64,000 nucleotides of DNA from UBA6059 sp965227155. GTDB taxonomy: Bacteria > Bacteroidota > Bacteroidia > Cytophagales > Cyclobacteriaceae. Where the stretch lies: positions 1,302,001 to 1,366,000 of the forward strand of contig OZ245731.1 of assembly GCA_965227155.1 (NCBI GenBank). Direction: 5' to 3'. A program made the position numbers and the translations under genes. The notes beneath the pieces are model-generated. The model ran no database searches. It was not told the DNA's origin and saw nothing but the letters and a program-made list of their open reading frames with translations. Positions within the stretch are counted from its first letter, which is position 1, and each line of letters opens with the position of its first letter. Of this stretch, positions 34,814-43,691 are shown piece after piece.

Positions 34814-35455
34814 TTGAGAACTCTTCGATTGATACTGATCAGCCTACCCTGGATTTTGGTACTGGGACTAGTTGCTTACTTATGGCTGGATAGTGGCTTA
34901 TCAAAGAATGCCTCTGATCAGAAGCAGCAGGTCAATTCTACAGTGATTCTCCGGGAAATGGAGGCTTTGGGTAAGCTGGAACTGGTCAAGTATAATTTCA
35001 AAGAGGTGACAGAATTGAAAAAGTTAGCTCCTGAGTATTTCTACAATACAATCAAAATTGGAAAAGACTCTAAAATTGCAATTATCACAGCAGGTTCTGC
35101 TACTGGATGTATTGATTTAACAAAAATATCCGTGGATGACCTTTCTAATGAAGGGGATACCCTCTGGATTAAATTACCTTCTCCTGAGTTGTGCTATTAC
35201 AAACTCAATATGGAGCAAACACACATCTACAGCCTTGAGACCAATCCACTGATCAATAAAGAAGCATTTATCCAGGAAGCATATACTGAAGCTGAAACTC
35301 AAATAAAGGAAGCAGCCCTGGCCTCTGGCATTCTTGACCAAACAGCAACCAACGCCGAAGTAATGCTTAAACCTCTACTGGAAAAAATCAGCGGCCGAAA
35401 AGTGGTGTTTGTTAAGCAAATGGAAGGCTACCCGATAGATTTGCGCAAAAACTAG
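34814..35455 (+). CDS. DUF4230-containing membrane-anchored protein
   Basis: A 213-aa protein with an N-terminal membrane anchor (LILISLPWILVLGLVAYLWL) and a periplasmic DUF4230 domain (ILREMEALGKLELVKYNFKEVTE ... ITAGSATGCIDLTKIS). Start is TTG 34814, just before the anchor. Function of the domain is unknown. Its last four bases overlap the stop of a convergent gene. Confidence 0.78.
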   Translation: MRTLRLILISLPWILVLGLVAYLWLDSGLSKNASDQKQQVNSTVILREMEALGKLELVKYNFKEVTELKKLAPEYFYNTIKIGKDSKIAIITAGSATGCIDLTKISVDDLSNEGDTLWIKLPSPELCYYKLNMEQTHIYSLETNPLINKEAFIQEAYTEAETQIKEAALASGILDQTATNAEVMLKPLLEKISGRKVVFVKQMEGYPIDLRKN

Positions 35456-36078
35456 TCTCCATCTCCACCACCATCACTATCGCTGTAAACATCGGCTGTG
35501 CCTGATTCGCTATATTTTCCTTTTGGCAGCACACCTTCAGGTACGATATCTGGGGTGTAAGTCTTGGGCCTATTGTATTTATATTGTTTGATGAACATTC
35601 TTCCGGCAATAAGCACAGCCACCATAAACCCAATTCCTACAAGCCAGTTTTCATTGATCAAAGACCCAAGCCCAAAAAGCAGAAATATCAGTATTCCAAA
35701 AACATACGCACTAAGGATCAGGAAATATACAAACCATGACCCTCCTCTTTTAAATATGATCTCAGGGTTAGCACCGGAAGCTACAACGTGCAGCTTGGTT
35801 ATAAATGGTGTGTAGTCTTCAGAACGATCTTCTGTAGAACCAAAGCCCTTATATTCTGAATTTATGATACGCACCGTTTTACCATCATTGGTTTTGATGG
35901 TGGTCATATAATAATTAGAGTTCTGTCTTGTTGGTGCATACACTGGATTAATGGATTTGATATCCCCATATTTAATCACTTTCTCATCTTTTCCTTCCTC
36001 TGCTATGGATAGCGCTTCATCTGAGAGGGTATAGACAGTATTTTTTTGAATGATAGATGGCCTGATGGTGTACTCCAT
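35452..36078 (-). CDS. Membrane protein of unknown function with acidic Gly-rich tail
   Basis: A 208-aa protein. The N-terminal 100 residues are soluble and strand-rich, resembling a PH-like or DUF-type domain (YTLSDEALSIAEEGKDEKVIKYGDI). Two adjacent TM helices follow (about 113-137 and 143-163), then a cytoplasmic or periplasmic tail ending in SDSDGGGDGD. Not recognised as a named family. Ends four bases inside the convergent DUF4230 gene. Confidence 0.6.
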   Translation of the reverse strand: MEYTIRPSIIQKNTVYTLSDEALSIAEEGKDEKVIKYGDIKSINPVYAPTRQNSNYYMTTIKTNDGKTVRIINSEYKGFGSTEDRSEDYTPFITKLHVVASGANPEIIFKRGGSWFVYFLILSAYVFGILIFLLFGLGSLINENWLVGIGFMVAVLIAGRMFIKQYKYNRPKTYTPDIVPEGVLPKGKYSESGTADVYSDSDGGGDGD

Positions 36079-36187
36079 AATTTTTTGGGATAAGGTCGTA
36101 ATACTTTACCCCTAAAGAAATCCGTGCCACTGGGTATTTCCATACCATTGGTTTGGGGTATTGATCAAAATGTCGTAGGCTAGGCAT

Positions 36188-36298
36188 ATGTGGAATAAAA
36201 TATTGAAAATCCTTTATATACTATTCATACTGGCTATTATTGCCCTGTTTTTTTATTTATTGCTGGCTCGCTGGCAGTATCTTGGAGATAATATTTAG
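36188..36298 (+). CDS. Possible 36-residue single-span membrane peptide
   Basis: ATG at 36188, 36 codons, TAG at 36296-36298. The product is a short basic N-terminus (MWNKILK) followed by about 20 hydrophobic residues and a polar tail LARWQYLGDNI, the layout of bacterial small membrane proteins. It fills most of the 240-base gap before the CMD gene, whose ATG comes 20 bases later. Coding is inferred only from this pattern. Confidence 0.4.
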   Translation: MWNKILKILYILFILAIIALFFYLLLARWQYLGDNI

Positions 36299-36318
36299 TT
36301 AAACCCACGATTAGAGAT

Positions 36319-36918
36319 ATGCAACAACCACTGGTAAACCCCAAAAAAGGAGAAGACGATAAGGAGCTGCAAAAGCTGATTGAGTTTTACGAAGAAACAC
36401 TTGGCTTTTGCCCCAATAGTATTAAAACCATGCATCATCGTCCCAGAATAGCTTATGCTTTCATAGAAATGAATAAGGCTGTTATGGAAAATAAAGGCCG
36501 GGTTACCAGTGCACTGAAAAGGCTTATTGGCTACATCAGTAGCAATGCGGCCGGTTGCAGATACTGCCAGGCCCATACCATTCGTGCTGCAGAGCGATAC
36601 GGAGCGTCGCAGGCACAGCTAGATCATATTTGGGAATACCAGACTTCAGAGCATTTCTCTGATGCCGAAAGAGCAGCCCTTGATCTTGCCCTGGCTGCTT
36701 CCCAGGTGCCAAACAATGTGAATGATGAAGTTGCAGAAAAAGCCAGAAAATATTGGGATGAAGGTGAGATCGTTGAGATTTTAGGCGTCATTGCCCTCTT
36801 TGGCTACCTCAATCGCTGGAATGACTCTATGGGTACTGAAATGGAAGACGGTGCTGTAGAATCCGGGGAAAAGCTGCTTGCCCACAAAGGATGGGAAGTA
36901 GGCAAGCATAGGTATTAA
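36319..36918 (+). CDS. Carboxymuconolactone decarboxylase / AhpD-like protein
   Basis: A 199-aa all-helical protein with the AhpD-type active-site motif NAAGCRYCQAHT (Cys 80, Cys 83, His 86), used for thiol-dependent peroxidase or disulfide chemistry. The full carboxymuconolactone decarboxylase fold appears to span about 30-130 with a second helical part (YLNRWNDSMGTEME). Typical length for this subfamily. It ends four bases inside the convergent outer-membrane gene. Confidence 0.85.
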   Translation: MQQPLVNPKKGEDDKELQKLIEFYEETLGFCPNSIKTMHHRPRIAYAFIEMNKAVMENKGRVTSALKRLIGYISSNAAGCRYCQAHTIRAAERYGASQAQLDHIWEYQTSEHFSDAERAALDLALAASQVPNNVNDEVAEKARKYWDEGEIVEILGVIALFGYLNRWNDSMGTEMEDGAVESGEKLLAHKGWEVGKHRY

Positions 36919-37448
36919 AACCGGTATTTCACACCCAGGGCCATGTCCCAAAACTGGCCTCTGGTGTGTTCAAAGCCAAGAAGATTCATATAAGGTTTGA
37001 TATCCAGAGAGGCAGAAAGCGGCATATCCCTAAACCTATACTCCACGCCAACTATGCCATCCAAACCAATGGCAAAATACCTTTTGTTTGAGAATGCATA
37101 CCTAACCTCGCCCTGATTGTTATAATATCTGGCAGAATGAAGATATCGCTCAGTACCCATATGAGCTCCTACACCATAATAGGCGTAAAACCGATCATCG
37201 AAAGTAAATTGCAGTGGCACATGCTGCATATACAATGCCCCTATCTGAACCCCGTCATATCTTCCACTTAACAATAATTCTACTGCTTTGCCATTGCGGT
37301 AATATTCCTTGTAGGTAATGGCACTGGTAGCCCCTATTCGTAAACCAGCAGATTGATCAAGGCGCTGCCCTATTGCCTGGTTTAAACCAAGGAATAGCAG
37401 TAGTCCTAAAAATAATTTTACCTGTCTCATAGCGCTATTATTGTTCAT
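36915..37448 (-). CDS. Predicted outer-membrane protein of the sigma-factor operon
   Basis: A 177-aa protein with a signal peptide (MRQVKLFLGLLLFLGLNQAIG from Met 7) and a Gly/Tyr/Arg-rich beta-barrel-like body ending in ALGVKYRF, a terminal-Phe tail used by outer-membrane barrels. The frame opens at 37448; Met 7 at 37430 is an equally good start and avoids overlap with the preceding gene. It is the last gene after the ECF sigma, anti-sigma and DUF4097 genes. Confidence 0.65.
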   Translation of the reverse strand: MNNNSAMRQVKLFLGLLLFLGLNQAIGQRLDQSAGLRIGATSAITYKEYYRNGKAVELLLSGRYDGVQIGALYMQHVPLQFTFDDRFYAYYGVGAHMGTERYLHSARYYNNQGEVRYAFSNKRYFAIGLDGIVGVEYRFRDMPLSASLDIKPYMNLLGFEHTRGQFWDMALGVKYRF

Positions 37449-38607
37449 TTTCTTTTACTGAATATGGAATTACATCTTTTCGGGAAATTGTAAGGCCCCC
37501 ATTATCTACTTTGATATCCACTTTTCTTCCGGCATTATTTTCCCCCACCCGGCCTCTTATCAATGTGTTTTTAGAATTAGCTGGGTCTGACTTGCGCTCA
37601 ATCTGATCGTATAATTCCGGCAAAACCAGTCGATCCGCAGGTGCAGAGATCAAAATGTCATGATCAGAAAGCGGGTCAAAATTTACATCTATATTACCTG
37701 AACTCGCTGCCACCCTTATGGACTGAAAGCCCGTAGCCACCTGCTGACAAAACAGATCTCCATACACTATATCAGCGTCCAGCTTCTCATAGACATTACC
37801 CAAAGTGATATTTGAAAAATTAGCATCAATGGAAAAAACTCCGGCTGCATCTACCCTAATACGGTCATTTCGGGAATCCATCCTCAAGGTGCTGGCATCG
37901 GCTATATATATTTCTGAAGAACTTGATTCCACAAACACACTTGACCCCTTGCTTAGATCCAGATCAGCACCGGTGAGTGTAACCCTGCCATCCTGCATAT
38001 TGCGTATAATCGCATTACCATAGCTCAGTCTTATGTCAGTATAACCTTCAAGTCCCGAAGCTTTAAAATCACCGTGGCTTAGGTCAATTTCCAGCTTTCC
38101 TGCATGCTGATTGATGTATATGTCTCCAAATCTGTTTTGTAGCTCCACAATGGCATTCTCCGGAACCATTATTTCATAGTCTACATTGATTCGACTGGTA
38201 TTGATCAGTGAGTTTGAAACATCTGAAACGCTGTTGATCAGGTCTCTGAAAAAACCTTTGTTCCTGTCAAATACTGTTTCAATAGTTAGAAATGAATAGG
38301 TATTGCTAAAATCAAAGTCCACCCTTTCCATCATTTTTTCTACCGCATCGTCATTTCGTCCATAGGCTGTTATCCTGATTTTTACATCTACAGAATCCTT
38401 GTCCCAGCTGCCCAGCACAATCTGCCCGTATTTGTTGGTAAGATCGATGGTCACACCGGGCTTCACTTCAAACTGGCGGGAGATCTCCTTCACCAGTCTG
38501 TTGTCATCGGCCCTTCCCGCCAATGCCGGCATTATGGCCAGCATTGCACAAAGGCTATAGACTAATATTATTATTTGCGCTTTCATTTTCGTTTTCTTCA
38601 ATCGCAT
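37438..38607 (-). CDS. Exported DUF4097-type beta-solenoid protein
   Basis: A 389-aa protein with a signal peptide starting at Met 8 (KAQIIILVYSLCAMLAIMPALA; start then at 38586) and a DUF4097 putative adhesin solenoid: repeated short strands such as VELQNRFGDIYI, DLSHGDFKASG, RLSYGNAIIRN and DIVYGDLFCQQ. Proteins of this type in Bacteroidota often follow ECF sigma genes and may sense or respond at the envelope. The 5' end overlaps the anti-sigma gene by up to 53 bases. Confidence 0.8.
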   Translation of the reverse strand: MRLKKTKMKAQIIILVYSLCAMLAIMPALAGRADDNRLVKEISRQFEVKPGVTIDLTNKYGQIVLGSWDKDSVDVKIRITAYGRNDDAVEKMMERVDFDFSNTYSFLTIETVFDRNKGFFRDLINSVSDVSNSLINTSRINVDYEIMVPENAIVELQNRFGDIYINQHAGKLEIDLSHGDFKASGLEGYTDIRLSYGNAIIRNMQDGRVTLTGADLDLSKGSSVFVESSSSEIYIADASTLRMDSRNDRIRVDAAGVFSIDANFSNITLGNVYEKLDADIVYGDLFCQQVATGFQSIRVAASSGNIDVNFDPLSDHDILISAPADRLVLPELYDQIERKSDPANSKNTLIRGRVGENNAGRKVDIKVDNGGLTISRKDVIPYSVKENEQ

Positions 38608-39085
38608 TTAAAATCCTTTCAAGCATTATCAATTTGAGCTTGTAATTTTCAATCATTGCTTTAACCACCTCCTGATTGTCTGCCTGATCTTTCAGGTCCT
38701 GTCGTAGCTCTGCGTAGGCACTATCCAGTTTTGAGAAATCTTTGAGATAACCCTGGTTATCAGGCATTCTGGTAGTGAGCATATTCATCTTTTCCTGAAT
38801 TTGAGTTCTGTAAAAAAACTCGGTTTCAGCAAGCTCAGGGCTGCTTCGGTATAGTGACTTCATCATTCCTTTTTCACTTTGATTGGCCATCATTATCCAA
38901 ATAGCTGATGCTACTGCCACCAGGGCTACAGATGCTGCCAACCTCAACCAGCTTTTTGGAAAACTTGCGGGCTGCTCATTTCTGGATAGTTTGTTGTCAA
39001 TTTCCTCCCACAAGCCTTCAGGCGCATCATAGATTTCGAACGCATCGCGTTCTTTTTCAACTCTTTGCTTTAGCAGATCATCCAT
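38555..39085 (-). CDS. Anti-sigma-factor-like membrane protein
   Basis: A 176-aa protein with a cytoplasmic N-terminus (about 1-45, including FEIYDAPEGLWEEIDNKLSR), one TM helix at about 47-65 (LRLAASVALVAVASAIWIMM) and a periplasmic helical part. The architecture and its position directly after an ECF sigma gene, overlapping it by eight bases, mark it as the likely anti-sigma factor. No zinc-binding HxxxCxxC motif is seen, so it would be a non-ZAS type. Confidence 0.72.
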   Translation of the reverse strand: MDDLLKQRVEKERDAFEIYDAPEGLWEEIDNKLSRNEQPASFPKSWLRLAASVALVAVASAIWIMMANQSEKGMMKSLYRSSPELAETEFFYRTQIQEKMNMLTTRMPDNQGYLKDFSKLDSAYAELRQDLKDQADNQEVVKAMIENYKLKLIMLERILNAIEENENESANNNISL

Positions 39086-39659
39086 AGCTCAATTGATTGT
39101 TTTCTAACACTTTTCTAATCTTCATCTTGGCTTTACAGTATTGTGCTTTTGAGGCTGATTCGGTGATACCAAGAATTTCTCCAATCTCCTTATGGTCATA
39201 CCCCTCAAAGAGGTAAAGATTAAATACGGTTTTGCATCCCTCAGAAATTTGATCCAGTGCTTTCATGATCCTTCGTGCCGTAAACTCCTGGAAATCATCT
39301 GACTCTATTTCTTCCGGTACGTCAATAGTTTCTTCAAGGCTATTCATTGGCAACTTCTTTTTACGCAGCGCATTTAAGCATTTATTAACTACGATTCGTT
39401 TGATCCAGGCACTAAACATATCTACATCCTCCAAACTCTTTATTTTCCCAAATGCATCGATGAAAGCATCCTGCAATACATCCTTAGCCTCATCCTCATC
39501 ACCCATCATACGCCTGGAAATATTGTACATCGCCTTCACATAAAGCTGGTATAGTTCGCTTTGTGCTCTGCGATCACCTTCCTTACTTTTTACTACCAAA
39601 TACCTGTGGATCGAATATTGTCCAGCGTCCAAGTCGTGATGTGTTTTGCCTAAAGACAT
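39078..39659 (-). CDS. ECF RNA polymerase sigma factor
   Basis: A 193-aa sigma-70-family factor with region 2 (AMYNISRRMMGDEDEAKDVLQDAFIDAFGKI) and region 4 (LFEGYDHKEIGEILGITESASKAQYCKAKMKIRKVL), no region 1 or 3. It begins a four-gene run: sigma, anti-sigma, DUF4097 protein and outer-membrane protein. It lies 23 bases after the methyltransferase stop, so it could also be read through from upstream. Confidence 0.92.
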   Translation of the reverse strand: MSLGKTHHDLDAGQYSIHRYLVVKSKEGDRRAQSELYQLYVKAMYNISRRMMGDEDEAKDVLQDAFIDAFGKIKSLEDVDMFSAWIKRIVVNKCLNALRKKKLPMNSLEETIDVPEEIESDDFQEFTARRIMKALDQISEGCKTVFNLYLFEGYDHKEIGEILGITESASKAQYCKAKMKIRKVLENNQLSYG

Positions 39660-39682
39660 TGGATTAAATGAGAGGTTTCCGT

Positions 39683-40315
39683 TTAGAAGACATTTTTCTT
39701 ATAAACGGAAGAAAAAATAAAACCGCTATAAAAGGACTGATAGGCCAATCGCTCGAATCCCATAGCGGTGAGATATTGATGAAAGTCCTCAAGTTTGTTG
39801 GCCTTGATATGGCAGCAAATCTTAAAAAACCGTAGCATAAGCCATAGAAGCGCAATTTGCCAGACCCTTTTATACCCGGTATTATTGATGTGAAAGTCAG
39901 CAATAATCCAGCTTCCTGATGGGGAAAGTAGTTGATTCAGTTTAGTGAAAACAGCTTGCAATTCAATCCCATCAAAATTGTCAAGAAAGAAAGGCGTAAA
40001 AATTAAATCATAATGTTCAGACTGCTCATGGTCCATAATGGACTTGGTGATAAAGTGAACTTTCAGGCCTTTAGGGCAATATTGCATTGCTTTATTGATC
40101 ATAGCAGCAGAAGCGTCTACATAATCAATTTGTAAAGAATTGTACTTGCTCGACTTTATGCTCTTAAGAAATTTACCTGTTCCCCCACCTACGATGAGTA
40201 TTTTACCAGCTTTTGGCCAATAATCCATATGCTGATGATGAGCTCGTTGAATTGCACCACCAAATACAAATGAGGCCATGGCATCATAAAATGGCGCAAG
40301 CGAATTATAGCCCAT
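39683..40315 (-). CDS. Class I SAM-dependent methyltransferase
   Basis: A 210-aa protein from Met 15 of the open frame (start 40315); the longer ATG at 40357 overlaps the upstream gene by 53 bases. SAM-binding motif I is ILIVGGGTGKFLKSI, followed by the acidic strand IDYVDAS and the LIFTPFFLDNFDG motif. It resembles small-molecule or quinone methyltransferases (UbiE-like). Adjacent to a UbiA-type gene, so a prenyl-quinone or lipid link is plausible but unproven. Confidence 0.82.
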   Translation of the reverse strand: MGYNSLAPFYDAMASFVFGGAIQRAHHQHMDYWPKAGKILIVGGGTGKFLKSIKSSKYNSLQIDYVDASAAMINKAMQYCPKGLKVHFITKSIMDHEQSEHYDLIFTPFFLDNFDGIELQAVFTKLNQLLSPSGSWIIADFHINNTGYKRVWQIALLWLMLRFFKICCHIKANKLEDFHQYLTAMGFERLAYQSFYSGFIFSSVYKKNVF

Positions 40316-41150
40316 TTCTAAACAGAAATATAAGTCCGGGAAGGAGAAAAACACCATCTCCTACCCAACGCAAAAAATGATCGGTTTCATTTCTAGTCAC
40401 TAGCCTCACAAACAGCCAGCCAAGAATTAGATGCATACATAAAAAAATGCCTTGTACTATTATGAACTCCGTCGGTTCAAGAATCATTAGACCTAAACCA
40501 ATGATCATACTATTGATACAGAAAAGTGCAGTGATGAGTATCCTTGCCTTTTTTAAACCCAATTTCAAGATGGTAGATGGATATCCGGCTTCAGAGTCTA
40601 CACTTTGATCCGCATAAGAAAAAATCAACAAGTTACTGTAAGCTAGTAATAAGGTCTGTGCTAAAAGTATAACCTGATGAAAACCAATATCTCTCTCAGA
40701 CATTACCAATGGCGCCAGAAAAATACCAGCTGTATAGCCAATAGCAACTAAAAGTTCTTTGCTCCAAAAGCTCGTCCATCTTACCAAAATGAAATAAATA
40801 ACGATACAGGCACTTACCACCGTTCCGGCAAATATGATGGAAGCCGGTAATAAAAAAAGAATGCCAACACCCGCCAAAATCACAAAGATAGCTACTCTAA
40901 TGAGCAGCTTCCTATGCTCAAAATGAAACCGGTGCCTGTAAGTCAATTGACTTTGGAGCGCATCATTGGTATCTATCAGATGGTCAAAAGTGTAGATAAG
41001 CCAAATGCATATAGCTAGTGCTGCCAACACTGGCCATGGTAACGATACCTCAAAAAGATGCCCAATAGCGTATGAAAACACCACTCCGCCCAACACTACG
41101 TCCAGTGATAATGCCTGAATCGCTTTCAACATGTTCTCAGGGTTTGGCAT
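40305..41150 (-). CDS. UbiA-superfamily membrane protein
   Basis: A 281-aa protein from ATG 41150 with 7-9 hydrophobic segments and one Asp-rich motif FDHLIDTND, which fits the first prenyl-diphosphate-binding motif of UbiA prenyltransferases. The second motif is reduced to YADQSVDSEAGYP. The open frame extends 12 codons upstream to 41186, but that part lies within the atp operon terminator, so the ATG at 41150 or 41132 is more likely. Substrate unknown; the next gene is a methyltransferase. Confidence 0.7.
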   Translation of the reverse strand: MPNPENMLKAIQALSLDVVLGGVVFSYAIGHLFEVSLPWPVLAALAICIWLIYTFDHLIDTNDALQSQLTYRHRFHFEHRKLLIRVAIFVILAGVGILFLLPASIIFAGTVVSACIVIYFILVRWTSFWSKELLVAIGYTAGIFLAPLVMSERDIGFHQVILLAQTLLLAYSNLLIFSYADQSVDSEAGYPSTILKLGLKKARILITALFCINSMIIGLGLMILEPTEFIIVQGIFLCMHLILGWLFVRLVTRNETDHFLRWVGDGVFLLPGLIFLFRNGL

Positions 41151-41154
41151 AAAC

Positions 41155-41178
41155 AAAAAAAGCCCAAAAAGGGCTTTT
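41155..41178 (-). terminator. Rho-independent terminator of the ATP synthase operon
   Basis: AAAAGCCC pairs perfectly with GGGCTTTT around a five-base loop, followed by T-rich sequence, 24 bases after the atpG stop. Strong by inspection. It precedes the UbiA-like gene's likely start. Confidence 0.9.
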
Positions 41179-41201
41179 AATCTCATTTTTATGGTAAGAT
41201 T

Positions 41202-42086
41202 TTAGTCAGCTTTGAGTGCGTCTGCACCACCCACAATTTCCAATATCTCTTTGGTAATGGCTGCCTGCCTGGTTCTGTTATACGTAAGCTTCAACTGCTT
41301 TAACAATTCACCTGCATTATCGGTAGCCTGATCCATGGCTGTCATCCTGGCTCCCTGTTCAGAAGCATTTGACTCAAGCAAAGCTTTATAGAGCTGAATT
41401 TTCAAAGAATTAGGAATCAAGTCAGCAATGATCTCCTCTCTTGAAGGCTCGAAAATATAATCGATATCACGCACTGTATCTTCTTCCTGAACCGGTGGTT
41501 CAATAGGTAGGTACTGCTCTCTTCTGAGTATTTGCGTAGCTACATTCTTGAATTCATTGTAAACCAGGTCTACCCTATCAAAATCACCATCTTTATACCT
41601 GTCCATTACAAAATCACCAATGGCCCTTACATCTTCAAATTTGAGTTGATGCATGGTTTGCCAATACTTATCAATGATTTTATAATTTCTCTTCCTGAAG
41701 TATTCAAAAGACTTTTTGCCTATAGGTAAAACTGTAAGTCCACCCTGATCTTTCACATCCTGATAATGTTCATTGATATGGGCCAGAGTGCCCTTAAATA
41801 CTGAGCTATTGAAAGCACCACAAAGTCCACGATCAGAGGAAACCACTATTAGCAGTACCCTCTCTACGGGTCTGGATACCATCATGGGTGACATTTCCCC
41901 ACCATCGGAAGCACTACTTACATTTCTGAGAATGCTATTCATTTTGATAGCATAGGGTCTCATTTGCAGGATACGATCCTGCGCCCTTCTCAGCTTAGCA
42001 GCAGCCACCATTTTCATGGCTTTGGTAATCTGCTGCGTAGAGGTTACCGAATTGATCCTACTTTTTACTTCCTTTAAATTGGGCAT
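41202..42086 (-). CDS. atpG: ATP synthase F1 gamma subunit
   Basis: A 294-aa rotor shaft subunit. The conserved N-terminal helix (LKEVKSRINSVTSTQQITKAMKMVA), the SDRGLCGAFNS motif and the C-terminal helix (NRTRQAAITKEILEIVGGADAL) are intact. It rotates in the alpha3beta3 ring to drive ATP synthesis. Last gene of the operon, nine bases after atpA and before the terminator. Confidence 0.97.
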   Translation of the reverse strand: MPNLKEVKSRINSVTSTQQITKAMKMVAAAKLRRAQDRILQMRPYAIKMNSILRNVSSASDGGEMSPMMVSRPVERVLLIVVSSDRGLCGAFNSSVFKGTLAHINEHYQDVKDQGGLTVLPIGKKSFEYFRKRNYKIIDKYWQTMHQLKFEDVRAIGDFVMDRYKDGDFDRVDLVYNEFKNVATQILRREQYLPIEPPVQEEDTVRDIDYIFEPSREEIIADLIPNSLKIQLYKALLESNASEQGARMTAMDQATDNAGELLKQLKLTYNRTRQAAITKEILEIVGGADALKAD

Positions 42087-42095
42087 TTTTAGCTA

Positions 42096-43679
42096 TTACT
42101 TTTTGCTGAAATGAGCTACAATTTTCTTGGCTGTTTCGGCAAGAGTATTGGTGATGTTGTCATCCAGTTTGCCAGCTTTAAGCTGGTCCAACACATTCTG
42201 ATGACTTGATCTCATCTCCTGAATAAACTCTTTTTCGAAAGCTTTCACCTTATCAGTAGGTACCTTGTCAATAAATCCTTTGGTAGACACATAGATGATT
42301 GCTACCTGCTCTTCCACTTTTACAGGGCTATATTGAGCCTGCTTAAGGATCTCAAGGTTTTTTCTACCTCTATCGATAATTCTTTGTGTAGCTGCATCAA
42401 GGTCAGAACCAAATTTGGCAAAGGCCTCCAATTCTCTAAATTGTGCCTGGTCAAGTTTTAATGTACCAGCTACTTTTTTCATTGATTTAATCTGCGCTGA
42501 ACCACCCACACGTGATACCGATATACCTACATTAATCGCAGGGCGAATACCAGAGTTGAAAAGGTTGGTTTCAAGGAATATCTGACCGTCTGTAATTGAA
42601 ATTACGTTGGTAGGAATATAAGCAGATACGTCACCGGCTTGTGTTTCGATAATTGGCAATGCTGTTAGAGAACCACCACCTTTCACTTTGCCCTTCAAAG
42701 ATGGGGGCAAATCATTCATTTGCTGTGCTATATCATCGTTCTCATTAATTTTTGCTGCTCTTTCCAACAAACGAGAGTGTAGATAGAATACATCACCAGG
42801 ATATGCTTCACGTCCCGGAGGTCTTCTAAGTAGAAGAGAAACCTCACGATAAGACACTGCCTGCTTTGAAAGGTCATCATAGATTACCAATGCAGGGCGT
42901 CCTGTGTCTCTGAAATATTCACCTATTGCAGCACCTGTAAATGGTGCGAAGAATTGCATAGGAGCCGGATCTGAAGCTGATGCAGATACTACTACCGTAT
43001 ATGGCATTGCTCCGCCTCTTTCCAATGCAGATACTACCTGTGCAACAGTAGAGGCTTTTTGACCTACTGCCACATAAATGCAGAAAACAGTCTCGCCTCT
43101 CTCATAAAATTCTTTTTGGTTAAGAATGGTATCGATAGCCACCGCAGTTTTACCTGTTTGCCGGTCACCGATAATAAGCTCTCTCTGACCCCTTCCAATT
43201 GGAATCATAGAGTCAATCGCCTTAATACCTGTTTGAAGCGGCTCATTTACAGGCTGTCTATAGATTACACCGGGTGCTTTCCGCTCCAATGGCATCTCAA
43301 ACAATTCACCTTCTAGCTTTCCTTTACCATCAATGGGCTGACCTAATGTATCTACCACTCTACCGCACATGCCATCACCTGCCTCAATAGATGCAATTCT
43401 TTTGGTTCTTTTAACCGAATCTCCTTCTTTGATCTCTGAAGACTCACCTAAAAGTACCGCACCTACATTGTCTTCTTCAAGGTTTAGCACTAAAGCATTT
43501 GTACCATTCTCAAATTCCAGCAGCTCACCTGCTTGCGCTTTTGTGAGGCCGTAGATACGTGCTACACCATCACCAATTTGGAGTACCGTACCAACTTCTT
43601 CTAATTCAGCTTCTGTCCTGAAATTAGAGAGCTGTTCTCTAAGTATCGCGGTAACCTCATCAGGTCTTACTTCTGCCAT
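42096..43679 (-). CDS. atpA: ATP synthase F1 alpha subunit
   Basis: A 527-aa non-catalytic nucleotide-binding subunit. Walker A is GDRQTGKT at 171-178, with the later PGREAYPGDVFYLHSRLLERAA signature and the arginine finger in ISVSRVGGSAQ. Length standard. It lies 12 bases after atpH. The catalytic beta subunit gene (atpD) and epsilon (atpC) are not in the window, the usual split arrangement in Bacteroidota. Confidence 0.98.
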   Translation of the reverse strand: MAEVRPDEVTAILREQLSNFRTEAELEEVGTVLQIGDGVARIYGLTKAQAGELLEFENGTNALVLNLEEDNVGAVLLGESSEIKEGDSVKRTKRIASIEAGDGMCGRVVDTLGQPIDGKGKLEGELFEMPLERKAPGVIYRQPVNEPLQTGIKAIDSMIPIGRGQRELIIGDRQTGKTAVAIDTILNQKEFYERGETVFCIYVAVGQKASTVAQVVSALERGGAMPYTVVVSASASDPAPMQFFAPFTGAAIGEYFRDTGRPALVIYDDLSKQAVSYREVSLLLRRPPGREAYPGDVFYLHSRLLERAAKINENDDIAQQMNDLPPSLKGKVKGGGSLTALPIIETQAGDVSAYIPTNVISITDGQIFLETNLFNSGIRPAINVGISVSRVGGSAQIKSMKKVAGTLKLDQAQFRELEAFAKFGSDLDAATQRIIDRGRKNLEILKQAQYSPVKVEEQVAIIYVSTKGFIDKVPTDKVKAFEKEFIQEMRSSHQNVLDQLKAGKLDDNITNTLAETAKKIVAHFSKK

Positions 43680-43691
43680 GAGTAATATTCT

